From contig JAHFUZ010000002.1 in assembly GCA_023264815.1 (NCBI GenBank), forward strand, positions 62,001 to 126,000: DNA of 64,000 bases, in the 5' to 3' direction. Every line of letters begins with the position of its first letter. The stretch's first letter is position 1. Positions 30,378 to 38,490 of the stretch are shown in pieces. A model generated the notes under the pieces. It saw nothing but the letters and a program-made list of their open reading frames with translations. It ran no database searches and was not told where the DNA came from. This DNA is from Arthrobacter sp. GTDB lineage: Bacteria; Actinomycetota; Actinomycetes; Actinomycetales; Micrococcaceae. The position numbers and the translations under genes were made by a program.

Positions 30378-31097
30378 ATGACAGCACGCAGCACTCCCGG
30401 CGCGAGCCGGACGGGAGAGGCCCGTACGGGAAAAGCTCGGACGGACTCAGCGCACATGGGCTCAGTCCGGAGAGCTTTCGTGCCGGCGGCCCGGCTCGCG
30501 GGGTGGGCCGAACGCTTTGGAGCCGCTCACGGCGGCTTCATACTCAGCGATGACGACGACGGCGTGCGGCTCCTGGCGGCCGACGGCAGCAACGCTCTGC
30601 TCCAGGCGCCGTGGCCTCCGGACGGTCGGCCCGGCCGTGGCCGGGATCCCCTGGAACGCCTGGCATCGGTGGCGGCCCAGCCCCGGACGGCGGGTCTTGT
30701 GCTGGTTCGGCGCGGCGGGTATGCGGTGGCCGTGGCGCAGGAAGGTGCCGCAGTGGCGGCCAAAGCCGGGTCCCGTTATGTGCAGTCCCGGTCCGCTGCG
30801 GGCGGCCAGTCACAGCAGCGGTTTGCCCGCCGCCGCGCCAACCAGGCAGATGAGCTGGTGGACAAGGTGGCCGCCCAGGCGGCAGCCGTGTTCGCCGGCC
30901 ATGCACTTGAGTACCTTGCCCTGGGCGGCGACCGGACCCTTGCCGGCCTGGTGATGGAGCATCCGTCCCTGACGCTTTTCGCCGCGCTCCCGCGGCTGGC
31001 GTTCCTGGATGTGGCCGACCCCAACGGAGCAGTCCTGAAGAAGGCCGCGGCTGACGTCTGCTCCGTGCGGATCCAGGTCACCGACGCGCCGGCTTAG
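30378..31097 (+). CDS. acVLRF1-type peptidyl-tRNA hydrolase (Vms1/eRF1-like)
   Basis: 239-aa protein of the actinobacterial VLRF1 family, related to eukaryotic Vms1/ANKZF1, which releases nascent chains from tRNA on stalled ribosomes. The diagnostic loop is SAAGGQSQQRFARRRANQAD near residues 138-157, with the conserved GGxSQQRF pattern and Gln used for catalysis in Vms1. The N-terminal region has GWAERFGAAHGG. AAGGA lies four bases upstream of ATG 30378. It diverges from rarA. No RqcH-like gene is in the window. Confidence 0.8.
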   Translation: MTARSTPGASRTGEARTGKARTDSAHMGSVRRAFVPAARLAGWAERFGAAHGGFILSDDDDGVRLLAADGSNALLQAPWPPDGRPGRGRDPLERLASVAAQPRTAGLVLVRRGGYAVAVAQEGAAVAAKAGSRYVQSRSAAGGQSQQRFARRRANQADELVDKVAAQAAAVFAGHALEYLALGGDRTLAGLVMEHPSLTLFAALPRLAFLDVADPNGAVLKKAAADVCSVRIQVTDAPA

Positions 31098-31124
31098 CCC
31101 CGCCCCTGGTTTACCCGTGCAGAT

Positions 31125-31922
31125 CTAGGTCAGCGTCCAGGACCGCTTGGACAGCCCGTACCAGAACCCGTCGATGGCCGTCTTCGCCCGCAGTTCGCCG
31201 GAGCCGTAGGCTGCACCAAGGGCAACGTAGAGCGGCGCCCAGTGTTCGCTGCGCGGGTGCGCCTGCCGCGCGGCCGGGGCCTTGTTGAGGAAGTCGAGGA
31301 TGGCGTCCACGTCCCCGCGGGCCATGGCTTCCTCGGCCCAATGGTCGAACTCGCTGGATGCTGCCGGCGGAGCACTGTCCGGACCGCCGGCAGGGTTGAA
31401 CCAGCGAAGGTTGTGCGTGGTGAACCCGGAGCCGACAATGAGCGTGCCGCGTTCGCGCAGCGGGGCAAGCGACATGCCGAGGTTGAACAGGCCCTGCGGA
31501 TCCAGGGTGGGCATGGACATCTGGACCACCGGGACGTCCGCATCGGGGAACAGTTCCTTCAGCGGCACGTAGGCTCCGTGGTCCAGGCCGCGGCTCTCAT
31601 CGCGCTCAACATGGTGGCCATGGCCGGCCACCAGCCGGTCCACCTCCGCAGCCAGTTCGGGCGCCTGCGGGGCCTTGTAGGTGACCTCGTAGTACTTTTG
31701 GGCGAAACCGCCAAAGTCGTACACCAGGCCGGGATCCCGCTGCGTGGCGCTGAGGGTCACGGGGGCATTCTCCCAATGCGCGGAAATCATCAGGATGTCC
31801 TTGGGCTTGCTGAACGTGCCGGACCAGTCGTGCAACTGGCGGGTCCAGGTGGCGTCGTCCGCGAGCGGCGGGGCGCCATGGCTGAGGAAGAGAACCGGGG
31901 GCTGGCCAAGTGTTTGAGTCAT
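31125..31922 (-). CDS. LigB-type extradiol dioxygenase (4,5-DOPA dioxygenase family)
   Basis: Zinc/iron extradiol dioxygenase family, YgiD/DODA-like. Probable metal ligands are His in VLFLSHGAPPLADD (near residue 15), ISAHWENAPV and GLDHGAYVPLKE. LIVGSGFTTHNLRWF is also typical. The track start 31985 is too far upstream; ATG 31922 (TQTLGQPPVLF follows) gives 265 aa. This ATG has no Shine-Dalgarno but sits 6 bp after a good -10, so the mRNA is probably leaderless. The natural substrate is unknown; catecholic compounds are inferred. Confidence 0.87.
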   Translation of the reverse strand: MTQTLGQPPVLFLSHGAPPLADDATWTRQLHDWSGTFSKPKDILMISAHWENAPVTLSATQRDPGLVYDFGGFAQKYYEVTYKAPQAPELAAEVDRLVAGHGHHVERDESRGLDHGAYVPLKELFPDADVPVVQMSMPTLDPQGLFNLGMSLAPLRERGTLIVGSGFTTHNLRWFNPAGGPDSAPPAASSEFDHWAEEAMARGDVDAILDFLNKAPAARQAHPRSEHWAPLYVALGAAYGSGELRAKTAIDGFWYGLSKRSWTLT

Positions 31923-31928
31923 AGAATG

Positions 31929-31957
31929 ATAGTAGCCGGTTTTCATTGAAGCTTCAA
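31929..31957 (-). promoter_or_regulatory. Promoter of the dioxygenase gene with overlapping palindromic operator
   Basis: On the minus strand TTGAAG (31957-31952) and TACTAT (31934-31929) are spaced 17 bp apart, a good sigma-A promoter. The perfect 12-bp palindrome TTGAAGCTTCAA (31946-31957) covers the -35. A regulator binding there would block RNA polymerase. TTGAA/TTCAA half-sites are typical of MarR-type repressors, but none is encoded beside the gene. Confidence 0.6.
31946..31957. promoter_or_regulatory. Perfect 12-bp palindrome TTGAAGCTTCAA (operator candidate)
   Basis: TTGAAGCTTCAA overlaps the -35 of the dioxygenase promoter and ends 24 bp upstream of ATG 31922. Palindromes of this kind usually bind dimeric winged-helix repressors. 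The regulator is not identified in the window. Confidence 0.55.
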
Positions 31958-31975
31958 GCAATAGCCTTAAGCAAG

Positions 31976-31984
31976 TTATCCACA
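31976..31984 (+). other. Consensus DnaA box
   Basis: TTATCCACA is the exact consensus 9-mer for DnaA. It lies between the dioxygenase gene and the Asp-box protein, 4 bp before the ECF-like -35. A single box may titrate DnaA or affect transcription; there is no origin gene context (dnaA, dnaN) here. Confidence 0.4.
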
Positions 31985-31987
31985 ACC

Positions 31988-32014
31988 GGAACCCTGGGGC
32001 AGGCGCGAACCGTC
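31988..32014 (+). promoter_or_regulatory. ECF-sigma-type promoter motif before the Asp-box protein
   Basis: GGAACC (31988-31993), a 17-bp spacer and CGTC (32011-32014) fit the general ECF-sigma consensus (GGAAC...CGTC). The expected start of transcription is near 32020, leaving a leader of about 57 nt before the ATG at 32078. TAGGCT near 32024 is a weaker sigma-A alternative. Confidence 0.4.
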
Positions 32015-32077
32015 ATTCCTCCCTAGGCTGAACGTCAGGGCGCCAGTTCGGCGGCCTGGGCCACAGCTGGGGGAACC

Positions 32078-34393
32078 ATGAAGTTGTGTTTGAAAATTGC
32101 GACGGTTGCAGTGGTGCTTGCCTTTGCGTGCAGTGCGTGCACAGATGGAAGCCGGTTGGACCCGACCCGCCTCTCCTTTCCCGTAGAGGACATCAATACA
32201 GCCCTTGCCAGCGAGCAGCGCAGCAACAGTTCACTCATGGACCTCGTGAGCCGGGGACCGGAAGTTCTGTCTGTGGTGCACGTGGGCACACCGGGGTTCA
32301 GCGGTCAAAGGGCCGCGTACTCCCCGGATAGCGGCGCCACGTGGGAACCAGTGATGTTTGACGGTAATGCTGATCCGGGCATGGCCCTCTACAACCTGCC
32401 GGCCACCCGGGACGGCCAGTGGCTGCTTCTCGGCAACCGCAACGGCCAGGTGTTCGCCTTCACCAGTAGCAACGGCCGGGAGTTCAGCCTCCAGCCCACG
32501 CCGGTCCTCGATACGGCCGGCCTGGATCTGAACGCCGCCGTAGGTACCGCCCAAGGCTGGCTCATCGCCACCTCACCGGATGCGGACAGCAGCAACAGCA
32601 CGGCGCCGATGCTGCATCAAAGCATTGACGGGGCCACCTGGACAGCGCGGGACGGTACAGCCGCGGGGCTGCCTCCCACGCAGGGCAGCTTTCATCCCCT
32701 CAGCATGGCAGCAGGCCCCGCCGCCATCCTTCTGGTGGGCCAACAAGTCAACCCCGACCGGCCACCCTTCGCCAAGGCCTTCTATTCCACCGACGGAGGC
32801 GGCACATGGCAGGACGCCAACCCTGACATGCAGGGAATCGGACCGGCGGGCAACGCCTTCTGGACCGCGGCCTGGACGGGTAAGGAATTCAGGGTGACAG
32901 GCCACGCGTGGCCAGCCGACAGGTGGCCGAAGCAGTATCCCCTTGGCATGTCCGGCAGCTGGACACCGGGCGGGCCATGGCAGCTGACTGTGGACACCGG
33001 CTGGACCAATCAGGCCCAGGACATCCCCCGGCAGTCAAAGGTTGCATACAGTCCTATGGGTGCCATCGCCACCCAAGTAATCGGGCGTCCGGCCTCGGGC
33101 AAGCCAAAGGTCCTCCATCAGCAACCGGGCGGACCCTGGTCTGAGGTGCACATGCCGGAACCCACCGAGAGTGGACTTCGGCGATATGCCGGAGTGTCGG
33201 CTGTGGCTGACGGCTTTCTGGTGGCCGGGAGCGACTCCCGCCGTGGAAACGATCACATGATGCTCTGGCACGTGGACGGAAACGGATCCGTAACCGACCG
33301 CACGGCTGCCCTGGAGGCCGCGGCACCGCTTGGCGATTCCAGCAGGGATCCGGTTGTCACCAGTTTCACCAGCCGAAACGGCCGTTTGCTGGCCTTCGGC
33401 TCAGTCAATTCCCAGCCAACCATCTGGGAGATGGGCGGCGACCGGAACTTCAGTAAGCACACCGCCCTGGTCAGTGCGGCGAACCAGACCCTCGACACCA
33501 TGGCTTCCGGACCGCGCGGCCTGATGCTTTTGGGCAGTAACAGGGCCGCACAGGGCCACTTGCCGGTGCTCTGGTCACGGACAGGGGACGGTGAGTGGTC
33601 GGTATACACCGGCAACATTTTCGGCGCCGAGGCTGAGAACGGCCGCTCTCCTGTCCAAGCGGTGCTGCCGTCCAGCCACGGGTTTATCGCCGCGGGCTCG
33701 TTCCGTACAGACGGTGCCAACCATGCGGGCATCGCCGTATCCGACGATGGCACCAAATGGAGCCACATCCAGGCAGCCGAACTCCGGGGCAAACAATCTG
33801 CCAACCGGCACATCTGGGCCTTGGCCGAAACACCGGCCAGCACCGTGTTGGCGGGCGGATCGGTCAGTGATGGCCTGTCCAGTACGGCGACGGTGTGGAC
33901 ATCACCGGACGCGCAGGCCTGGACACCGGTATTCCTCCCACGCGCCGACGGGTACACCAATGCCAGTGTTGTTTCCCTCACGGCGGGACCGTCTCGGACG
34001 GTCGCGGTGGTGAGTCAATCCACATCGGGAAAGCCCACCCGCTACTCAACACTCTCCAGCAGCGACAATGGCATGACCTGGGAGCCCGGAACGGACCTTG
34101 ATCCACCCTCGACCGATCAGGGAACCGAGGTCCCCCACGTTGCCCTCCACGGCGAGGGATTTGTCCTGCTGACTGCCCAGGGGCCACCCCTGCGGCGCAC
34201 TCCCGTGCTCATGGTGAGCCGGGACGGCAAGCAGTTCGTGGCCAGGCCCATGAGCCACCCAGCTCTCGAAAAGGAACATCTCAGTTTCTCCGCCTTGGAA
34301 GTGGCTGCGGACAAGCTGATGGTTGCCGGCTCCACCGGCCCTGCCGACCGCCGCGAATCTTTCGGAATAAGCATTGACGTACCCCGGCCCTAA
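32078..34393 (+). CDS. Secreted Asp-box (BNR/sialidase-like) beta-propeller protein
   Basis: 771-aa exported protein. A signal peptide (LKIATVAVVLAFACSAC) contains Cys18 and Cys21. Either could be lipidated, although neither has a textbook lipobox. The mature part has repeated Asp-box motifs SxDxGxxW: YSPDSGATW, YSTDGGGTW and SSDNGMTW, plus degenerate copies (SDDGTKW, SPDAQAW, SRDGKQF). This suggests one or two beta-propellers. No sialidase FRIP motif or catalytic set is recognised, so enzymatic activity is doubtful. GGGGGAA lies just upstream of the ATG. It has no operon partner. Confidence 0.75.
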   Translation: MKLCLKIATVAVVLAFACSACTDGSRLDPTRLSFPVEDINTALASEQRSNSSLMDLVSRGPEVLSVVHVGTPGFSGQRAAYSPDSGATWEPVMFDGNADPGMALYNLPATRDGQWLLLGNRNGQVFAFTSSNGREFSLQPTPVLDTAGLDLNAAVGTAQGWLIATSPDADSSNSTAPMLHQSIDGATWTARDGTAAGLPPTQGSFHPLSMAAGPAAILLVGQQVNPDRPPFAKAFYSTDGGGTWQDANPDMQGIGPAGNAFWTAAWTGKEFRVTGHAWPADRWPKQYPLGMSGSWTPGGPWQLTVDTGWTNQAQDIPRQSKVAYSPMGAIATQVIGRPASGKPKVLHQQPGGPWSEVHMPEPTESGLRRYAGVSAVADGFLVAGSDSRRGNDHMMLWHVDGNGSVTDRTAALEAAAPLGDSSRDPVVTSFTSRNGRLLAFGSVNSQPTIWEMGGDRNFSKHTALVSAANQTLDTMASGPRGLMLLGSNRAAQGHLPVLWSRTGDGEWSVYTGNIFGAEAENGRSPVQAVLPSSHGFIAAGSFRTDGANHAGIAVSDDGTKWSHIQAAELRGKQSANRHIWALAETPASTVLAGGSVSDGLSSTATVWTSPDAQAWTPVFLPRADGYTNASVVSLTAGPSRTVAVVSQSTSGKPTRYSTLSSSDNGMTWEPGTDLDPPSTDQGTEVPHVALHGEGFVLLTAQGPPLRRTPVLMVSRDGKQFVARPMSHPALEKEHLSFSALEVAADKLMVAGSTGPADRRESFGISIDVPRP

Positions 34394-34426
34394 GCGCGCC
34401 TGCCCAGGGACCGTTTGGGAAGGCTC

Positions 34427-35248
34427 TCAGCAGCCGGTCAGGTGCCGCTTCGGCCGGTCCTGCCGGTAAAGGTAGCGGCCTGCTTCGCTGAATCCCGCAC
34501 CTGTGTAGAGCTGCTGCGCTCCGTGGTTGGCCGCGGTGACAAGCAGCCAGTAGCCGTCCACGTGGCCTGCGGCGCCTGCATCCAGGAGAGCGTGCAGGAT
34601 CCTGCGGGCGTGGCCCTGCCGCCGGGCGTCGGGGCGGGTTGCCATTCCATAGATCCCGCCCCACGTTCCCGCCTCCCCTGCGGGTGGCAGGGCGATGCGG
34701 CCGACGGCGGCGGGGCGCCCGTCCTGGGCCCTCACCAGCGCATACAGCGACGGACAGCCGGTCAGGATCGTGCGTGCGGTGGCCAGCTCGCCGGGACCGC
34801 CCCTGCCGTCCGCCTGCCACCACAGGTCCAGCCATTCCGTGGAAGGCTCCGCGGAGAGTTCAACCGCGGGTTGCGGCTTCTCCGGTGGGTGCACAGGCCG
34901 CCCCGTTACCCTTGCGGGCTCTGTGGCGCTCCGCCACATCACCACTGTCTCGGATTGGCGGGTGAAGCCTTCTTCGTCCAGGACGGCATGCAATCCTGCG
35001 GACCGGGGGTCCTCGAACAGCTGGAAAATCAGCGGCAGCCGGCGTTCCCGGTACCATAGCCGGGCCGCCCGCAGTGCCGCATGGTGGGCGTGTGAATCGC
35101 CGTTTGGGTCCCGTGGCCAGACCGAGTTGGCGCGCTGGGTCACTCCGGAGGCTGCCCGCAGCACCCAACCTCCGGATTGCCGGCGGTCAGGAGCCGGCCA
35201 GGCAGCATCCATCAACTGCTCAAGGTCCTGCAGTGCGGGAACATCCAT
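34427..35248 (-). CDS. GNAT-family N-acetyltransferase
   Basis: 273-aa protein with a C-terminal GNAT domain. The acetyl-CoA loop region reads GMATRPDARRQGHARRILHALL and is followed by LLVTAANHGAQQLYTGAGFSE. The N-terminal half may be a second, degenerate GNAT-like domain. The track start (35299) lies inside the aspS terminator hairpin; ATG 35248 (DVPALQDLEQ follows) has AAGGGG about five bases upstream. The substrate is unknown. It lies downstream of aspS, separated by a strong hairpin. Confidence 0.8.
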   Translation of the reverse strand: MDVPALQDLEQLMDAAWPAPDRRQSGGWVLRAASGVTQRANSVWPRDPNGDSHAHHAALRAARLWYRERRLPLIFQLFEDPRSAGLHAVLDEEGFTRQSETVVMWRSATEPARVTGRPVHPPEKPQPAVELSAEPSTEWLDLWWQADGRGGPGELATARTILTGCPSLYALVRAQDGRPAAVGRIALPPAGEAGTWGGIYGMATRPDARRQGHARRILHALLDAGAAGHVDGYWLLVTAANHGAQQLYTGAGFSEAGRYLYRQDRPKRHLTGC

Positions 35249-35267
35249 GGCAACCCCTTCGAAGCGA

Positions 35268-35312
35268 AAGGCCCCCCGGGACGAACTGGTCCAGTTCATC
35301 CCGGGGAGCCTT
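35268..35312 (-). terminator. Likely terminator of aspS
   Basis: A long hairpin runs from AAGGC through GGGA..GAACTGG and back through CCAGTTC..TCCCGGGG to GCCTT, with two small mismatches. It begins 16 bp after the aspS stop on the minus strand. The trailing sequence (TTTCGCTTCG) is only moderately U-rich, so some read-through into the GNAT gene is possible. Confidence 0.65.
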
Positions 35313-35327
35313 CCGACGCTGACCCGG

Positions 35328-37115
35328 TTACTCGGCCTTTTTGGGCTCTTCCGCCTTGGCCTGGGGCTTGAAGTCCACGCCGGCTTCCTTGCGCTGCTGC
35401 GGCGTGATGGGCGCGGGAGCCTGTGTCAGGGGGTCGTAGCCGTTGCCGGTCTTCGGGAAGGCGATGACGTCGCGGATGGACTCAACCCCTGCCAGCAGTG
35501 CCACCACACGGTCCCAGCCGAACGCGATGCCGCCGTGCGGAGGGGCACCGAACTTGAAGCCCTCGAGCAGGAAGCCGAACTTGGTCTGGGCGTCTGCCCG
35601 GTCCAGGCCCATCAGTTCGAACACGCGTTCCTGGACGTCGCGCTCGTGGATACGGATGGAACCGCCGCCGATTTCGTTGCCGTTGCAGACGATGTCGTAA
35701 GCGTAGGACAGTGCCGATTCCGGGTCCTTGTCGAACGTGTCCAGGAACTCGGGCTTGGGGGAGGTGAAGGCGTGGTGGACGGCGGTCCACTTGCCTGCGC
35801 CAACTGCCACGTCACCGGATGCCACAGCAGCGGCGGCCGGCTCGAACATCGGTGCATCCACTACCCAGCAGAAGGCCCAGTCCGCGGGGTTGATCAGGCC
35901 AGTGCGGTGGCCGATCTCCACGCGGGCCGCACCCAGGAGAGCACGCGCTGCAGATTTCTCGCCGGCAGCAAAGAAGATGCAGTCGCCGGGCTTGGCACCC
36001 ACGGCGTCGGCCAGGCCGGCCCGTTCGGTGTCCGTCAGGTTCTTGGCAACCGGGCCGGCGAGCTCGCCGTCCTCCTTGAACAGCACGTAGGCCAGGCCCT
36101 TGTGGCCGCGCTGCTTGGCGAATTCCTGCCAGCCGTCGAGGGTGCGGCGCGGCTGTGACGCGCCACCCGGCATGACCACGGCACCGACGTACGGGGCCTT
36201 GAAGACGCCGAAGTTGGTGTCCTTGAAGAATTCGGTGAGCTCGGTCAGTTCGACGCCGAAGCGGAGGTCGGGCTTGTCCGAGCCGTAACGGGCCATGGCG
36301 TCCGCATACGTGATGCGCTGGATCGGGGTGGGGATCTCGACGTCGATCAGCTTCCACAGTGCCTTGACGATGTTTTCGCCGAGCGAAATGATGTCGTCCT
36401 GGTCCACGAAGCTGGCTTCGATGTCCAGCTGGGTGAATTCCGGCTGGCGGTCGGCGCGGAAATCCTCGTCGCGGTAGCAGCGCGCAATCTGGTAGTACTT
36501 CTCGAAGCCGCCCACCTGCAGGAGCTGCTTGAAAAGCTGCGGGGACTGCGGCAGGGCGTACCAGGAACCCGGTGCCAGGCGGGCGGGGACCACGAAGTCG
36601 CGGGCGCCTTCCGGCGTCGAACGCGTCAGCGTGGGCGTCTCGATCTCCACGAAACCGTCCTGGTGCAGCAGTTCGCGGGCCACCCGGTTGGCTTCGGATC
36701 GCAGGCGGAGGTTGCGGGCGGGGCCCGGACGGCGCAGGTCCAGGTAGCGGTGCTTCAGGCGGGCTTCTTCGCCCACTTCCACGTGCTCATCAATCTGGAA
36801 CGGCAGCGGATCGGCGGTGTTAAGGATGACCACCTTGTCCGCCATGACCTCGATGGTGCCGGTGGCCAGGGCCGGGTTCTCATTGCCCTCGGGGCGCTGG
36901 GAAACGGTGCCCGTGACCTGCAGGACGTACTCGTTGCGCAGGCCGTGGAAGACCTCTTCTTCACGGACCACAACCTGGGCCACGCCCGACGCATCGCGCA
37001 GATCCACGAATGCAACACCACCGTGATCGCGGCGGCGGCCAACCCAGCCGGCCAGGGTTACGGTTTGTCCAATGTGCTCGGAGCGAAGGGATCCGAGGTC
37101 ATGTGTGCGCAGCAC
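35328..37115 (-). CDS. aspS: Aspartyl-tRNA synthetase
   Basis: Class IIb synthetase, 595 aa. The N-terminal OB anticodon domain has [23 protein letters not shown]. Motif 2 is [23 protein letters not shown] and motif 3 [16 protein letters not shown] bacterial GAD insertion lies in the middle. The C-terminal tail is Lys/Glu/Ala-rich. The GTG start has AAAGG six bases upstream. It may be non-discriminating (Asp/Asn); this cannot be decided here since no asnS or gatCAB is in view. Confidence 0.97.
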   Translation of the reverse strand: MLRTHDLGSLRSEHIGQTVTLAGWVGRRRDHGGVAFVDLRDASGVAQVVVREEEVFHGLRNEYVLQVTGTVSQRPEGNENPALATGTIEVMADKVVILNTADPLPFQIDEHVEVGEEARLKHRYLDLRRPGPARNLRLRSEANRVARELLHQDGFVEIETPTLTRSTPEGARDFVVPARLAPGSWYALPQSPQLFKQLLQVGGFEKYYQIARCYRDEDFRADRQPEFTQLDIEASFVDQDDIISLGENIVKALWKLIDVEIPTPIQRITYADAMARYGSDKPDLRFGVELTELTEFFKDTNFGVFKAPYVGAVVMPGGASQPRRTLDGWQEFAKQRGHKGLAYVLFKEDGELAGPVAKNLTDTERAGLADAVGAKPGDCIFFAAGEKSAARALLGAARVEIGHRTGLINPADWAFCWVVDAPMFEPAAAAVASGDVAVGAGKWTAVHHAFTSPKPEFLDTFDKDPESALSYAYDIVCNGNEIGGGSIRIHERDVQERVFELMGLDRADAQTKFGFLLEGFKFGAPPHGGIAFGWDRVVALLAGVESIRDVIAFPKTGNGYDPLTQAPAPITPQQRKEAGVDFKPQAKAEEPKKAE

Positions 37116-37227
37116 AGCACGCCTTTCTGAAAGAGACAGCAGGGAAACTCACAAACTTAAAAATGCATAGGATCATTCCGGGAACAATCCCGTTCGAGTT
37201 TACCCGCTGGAAAGGGCCGCCTCCCCC

Positions 37228-38478
37228 ATGAACCCGCACAGGCAGCTTCAGCGGAGGCTCGGCGTGTTTGACGCCACGTCCATCGGGCTTGGCTCCATGC
37301 TGGGGGCCGGCGTCTTTGCAGTGTTCGCCCCGGCCGCCGGGCTGGCCGGCAATTACCTGGTCCTGGCGGTGGTGCTGGCAGGCGCCGTTGCCTACTGCAA
37401 TGCAGTGGCCTCGGCGGAACTCGCTGCCCGCTACCCATCCAGCGGCGGTACGTATGTCTACGGCCGGGAGCGCCTGGGGGAATGGCCTGGATTTGTGGCT
37501 GGCTGGGGCTTTGTCACCGGGAAGACAGCGTCCTGCGCCGCCATGGCCCTGACGTTCGGCCAGTACGTATCCCCCGGGTATGCCGTGCCGGTTGCCGTCG
37601 CCGCCGTGGCAGTGCTGACCGCAGTAAACCTCTTTGGCATCACGCGCACGGCACTGCTCACCCGGGTCCTGCTGGGCGTTGTCCTGGCAACGCTAGCCTT
37701 CGTGGCGGCAGCCGCCGCCATGGGACCGCATGCTGGCGCCACGGGGCCCGGTCCGGGCGGCCCGGCCACGGGTGGGCTTGGCGGCGTACTGCCGGCGGCA
37801 GGCCTGATGTTCTTCGCGTTTGCCGGGTACGCACGGATCGCCACGCTGGGCGAGGAGGTCAAGGATCCGGCGAGGACCATCCCGCGCGCCATCCTGGCCG
37901 CCCTAGGCGCCGCCTTTGTGATCTATGTGGGGCTGGCCCTGCTGCTGCAGAACCATTTGCCGGAAGGACGGCTTGCGGCCAGCGCGGTTCCGTTGCTTGA
38001 CGCCGTGCGCAATTCACAACTCGCTGCTGGTGCGCCGCTGGTGCAGGCCGGGGCTGCGGCGGCGAGCCTCGGGGCGCTCCTGGCGCTCATCACCGGGGTG
38101 GGCAGGACCACCCTTGCCATGGCACGGGAGCGGGACCTGCCTTCACCGCTTGCGCGGGTGGGCGGGAGGCACACGGTGCCGTTCGTGGCGGAAATGGCGG
38201 TAGCCGCCGTCGTGATCCTGCTGCTCCTGACCACCGACGTACTGACCGTGGTGGGCTTCTCCAGCTTCGGGGTGCTGATCTACTACGCGGTCGCCAACGC
38301 AGCGGCCTATACGCTGGAGGAGCACCCCCGCCACGCCCCCAGGTGGCTGAATATTGCGGGCTTCCTCAGCTGCCTCCTGCTGGCGTTTACTCTGCCGTCC
38401 GCTTCGGTGCTGGGGATGGCCGCCGTCCTGGCCCTGGGTGTGGCGGGACGCCGGGTGGTGCTCCGCCGGCGCCGCTAG
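37228..38478 (+). CDS. APC-superfamily amino acid permease
   Basis: 416-aa integral membrane protein with about 11-12 hydrophobic helices. The first segment has the APC signature ATSIGLGSMLGAGVFAVFAP. YPSSGGTYVYGRERLGEWPG is typical of the family, as is GYARIATLGEEVKDPARTIPRAI. Substrate is probably an amino acid or amine, not identified. It diverges from aspS with a 112-bp gap and converges on hisS with 12 bp between stops. Confidence 0.88.
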   Translation: MNPHRQLQRRLGVFDATSIGLGSMLGAGVFAVFAPAAGLAGNYLVLAVVLAGAVAYCNAVASAELAARYPSSGGTYVYGRERLGEWPGFVAGWGFVTGKTASCAAMALTFGQYVSPGYAVPVAVAAVAVLTAVNLFGITRTALLTRVLLGVVLATLAFVAAAAAMGPHAGATGPGPGGPATGGLGGVLPAAGLMFFAFAGYARIATLGEEVKDPARTIPRAILAALGAAFVIYVGLALLLQNHLPEGRLAASAVPLLDAVRNSQLAAGAPLVQAGAAAASLGALLALITGVGRTTLAMARERDLPSPLARVGGRHTVPFVAEMAVAAVVILLLLTTDVLTVVGFSSFGVLIYYAVANAAAYTLEEHPRHAPRWLNIAGFLSCLLLAFTLPSASVLGMAAVLALGVAGRRVVLRRRR

Positions 38479-38490
38479 CCACGCGGCCGA

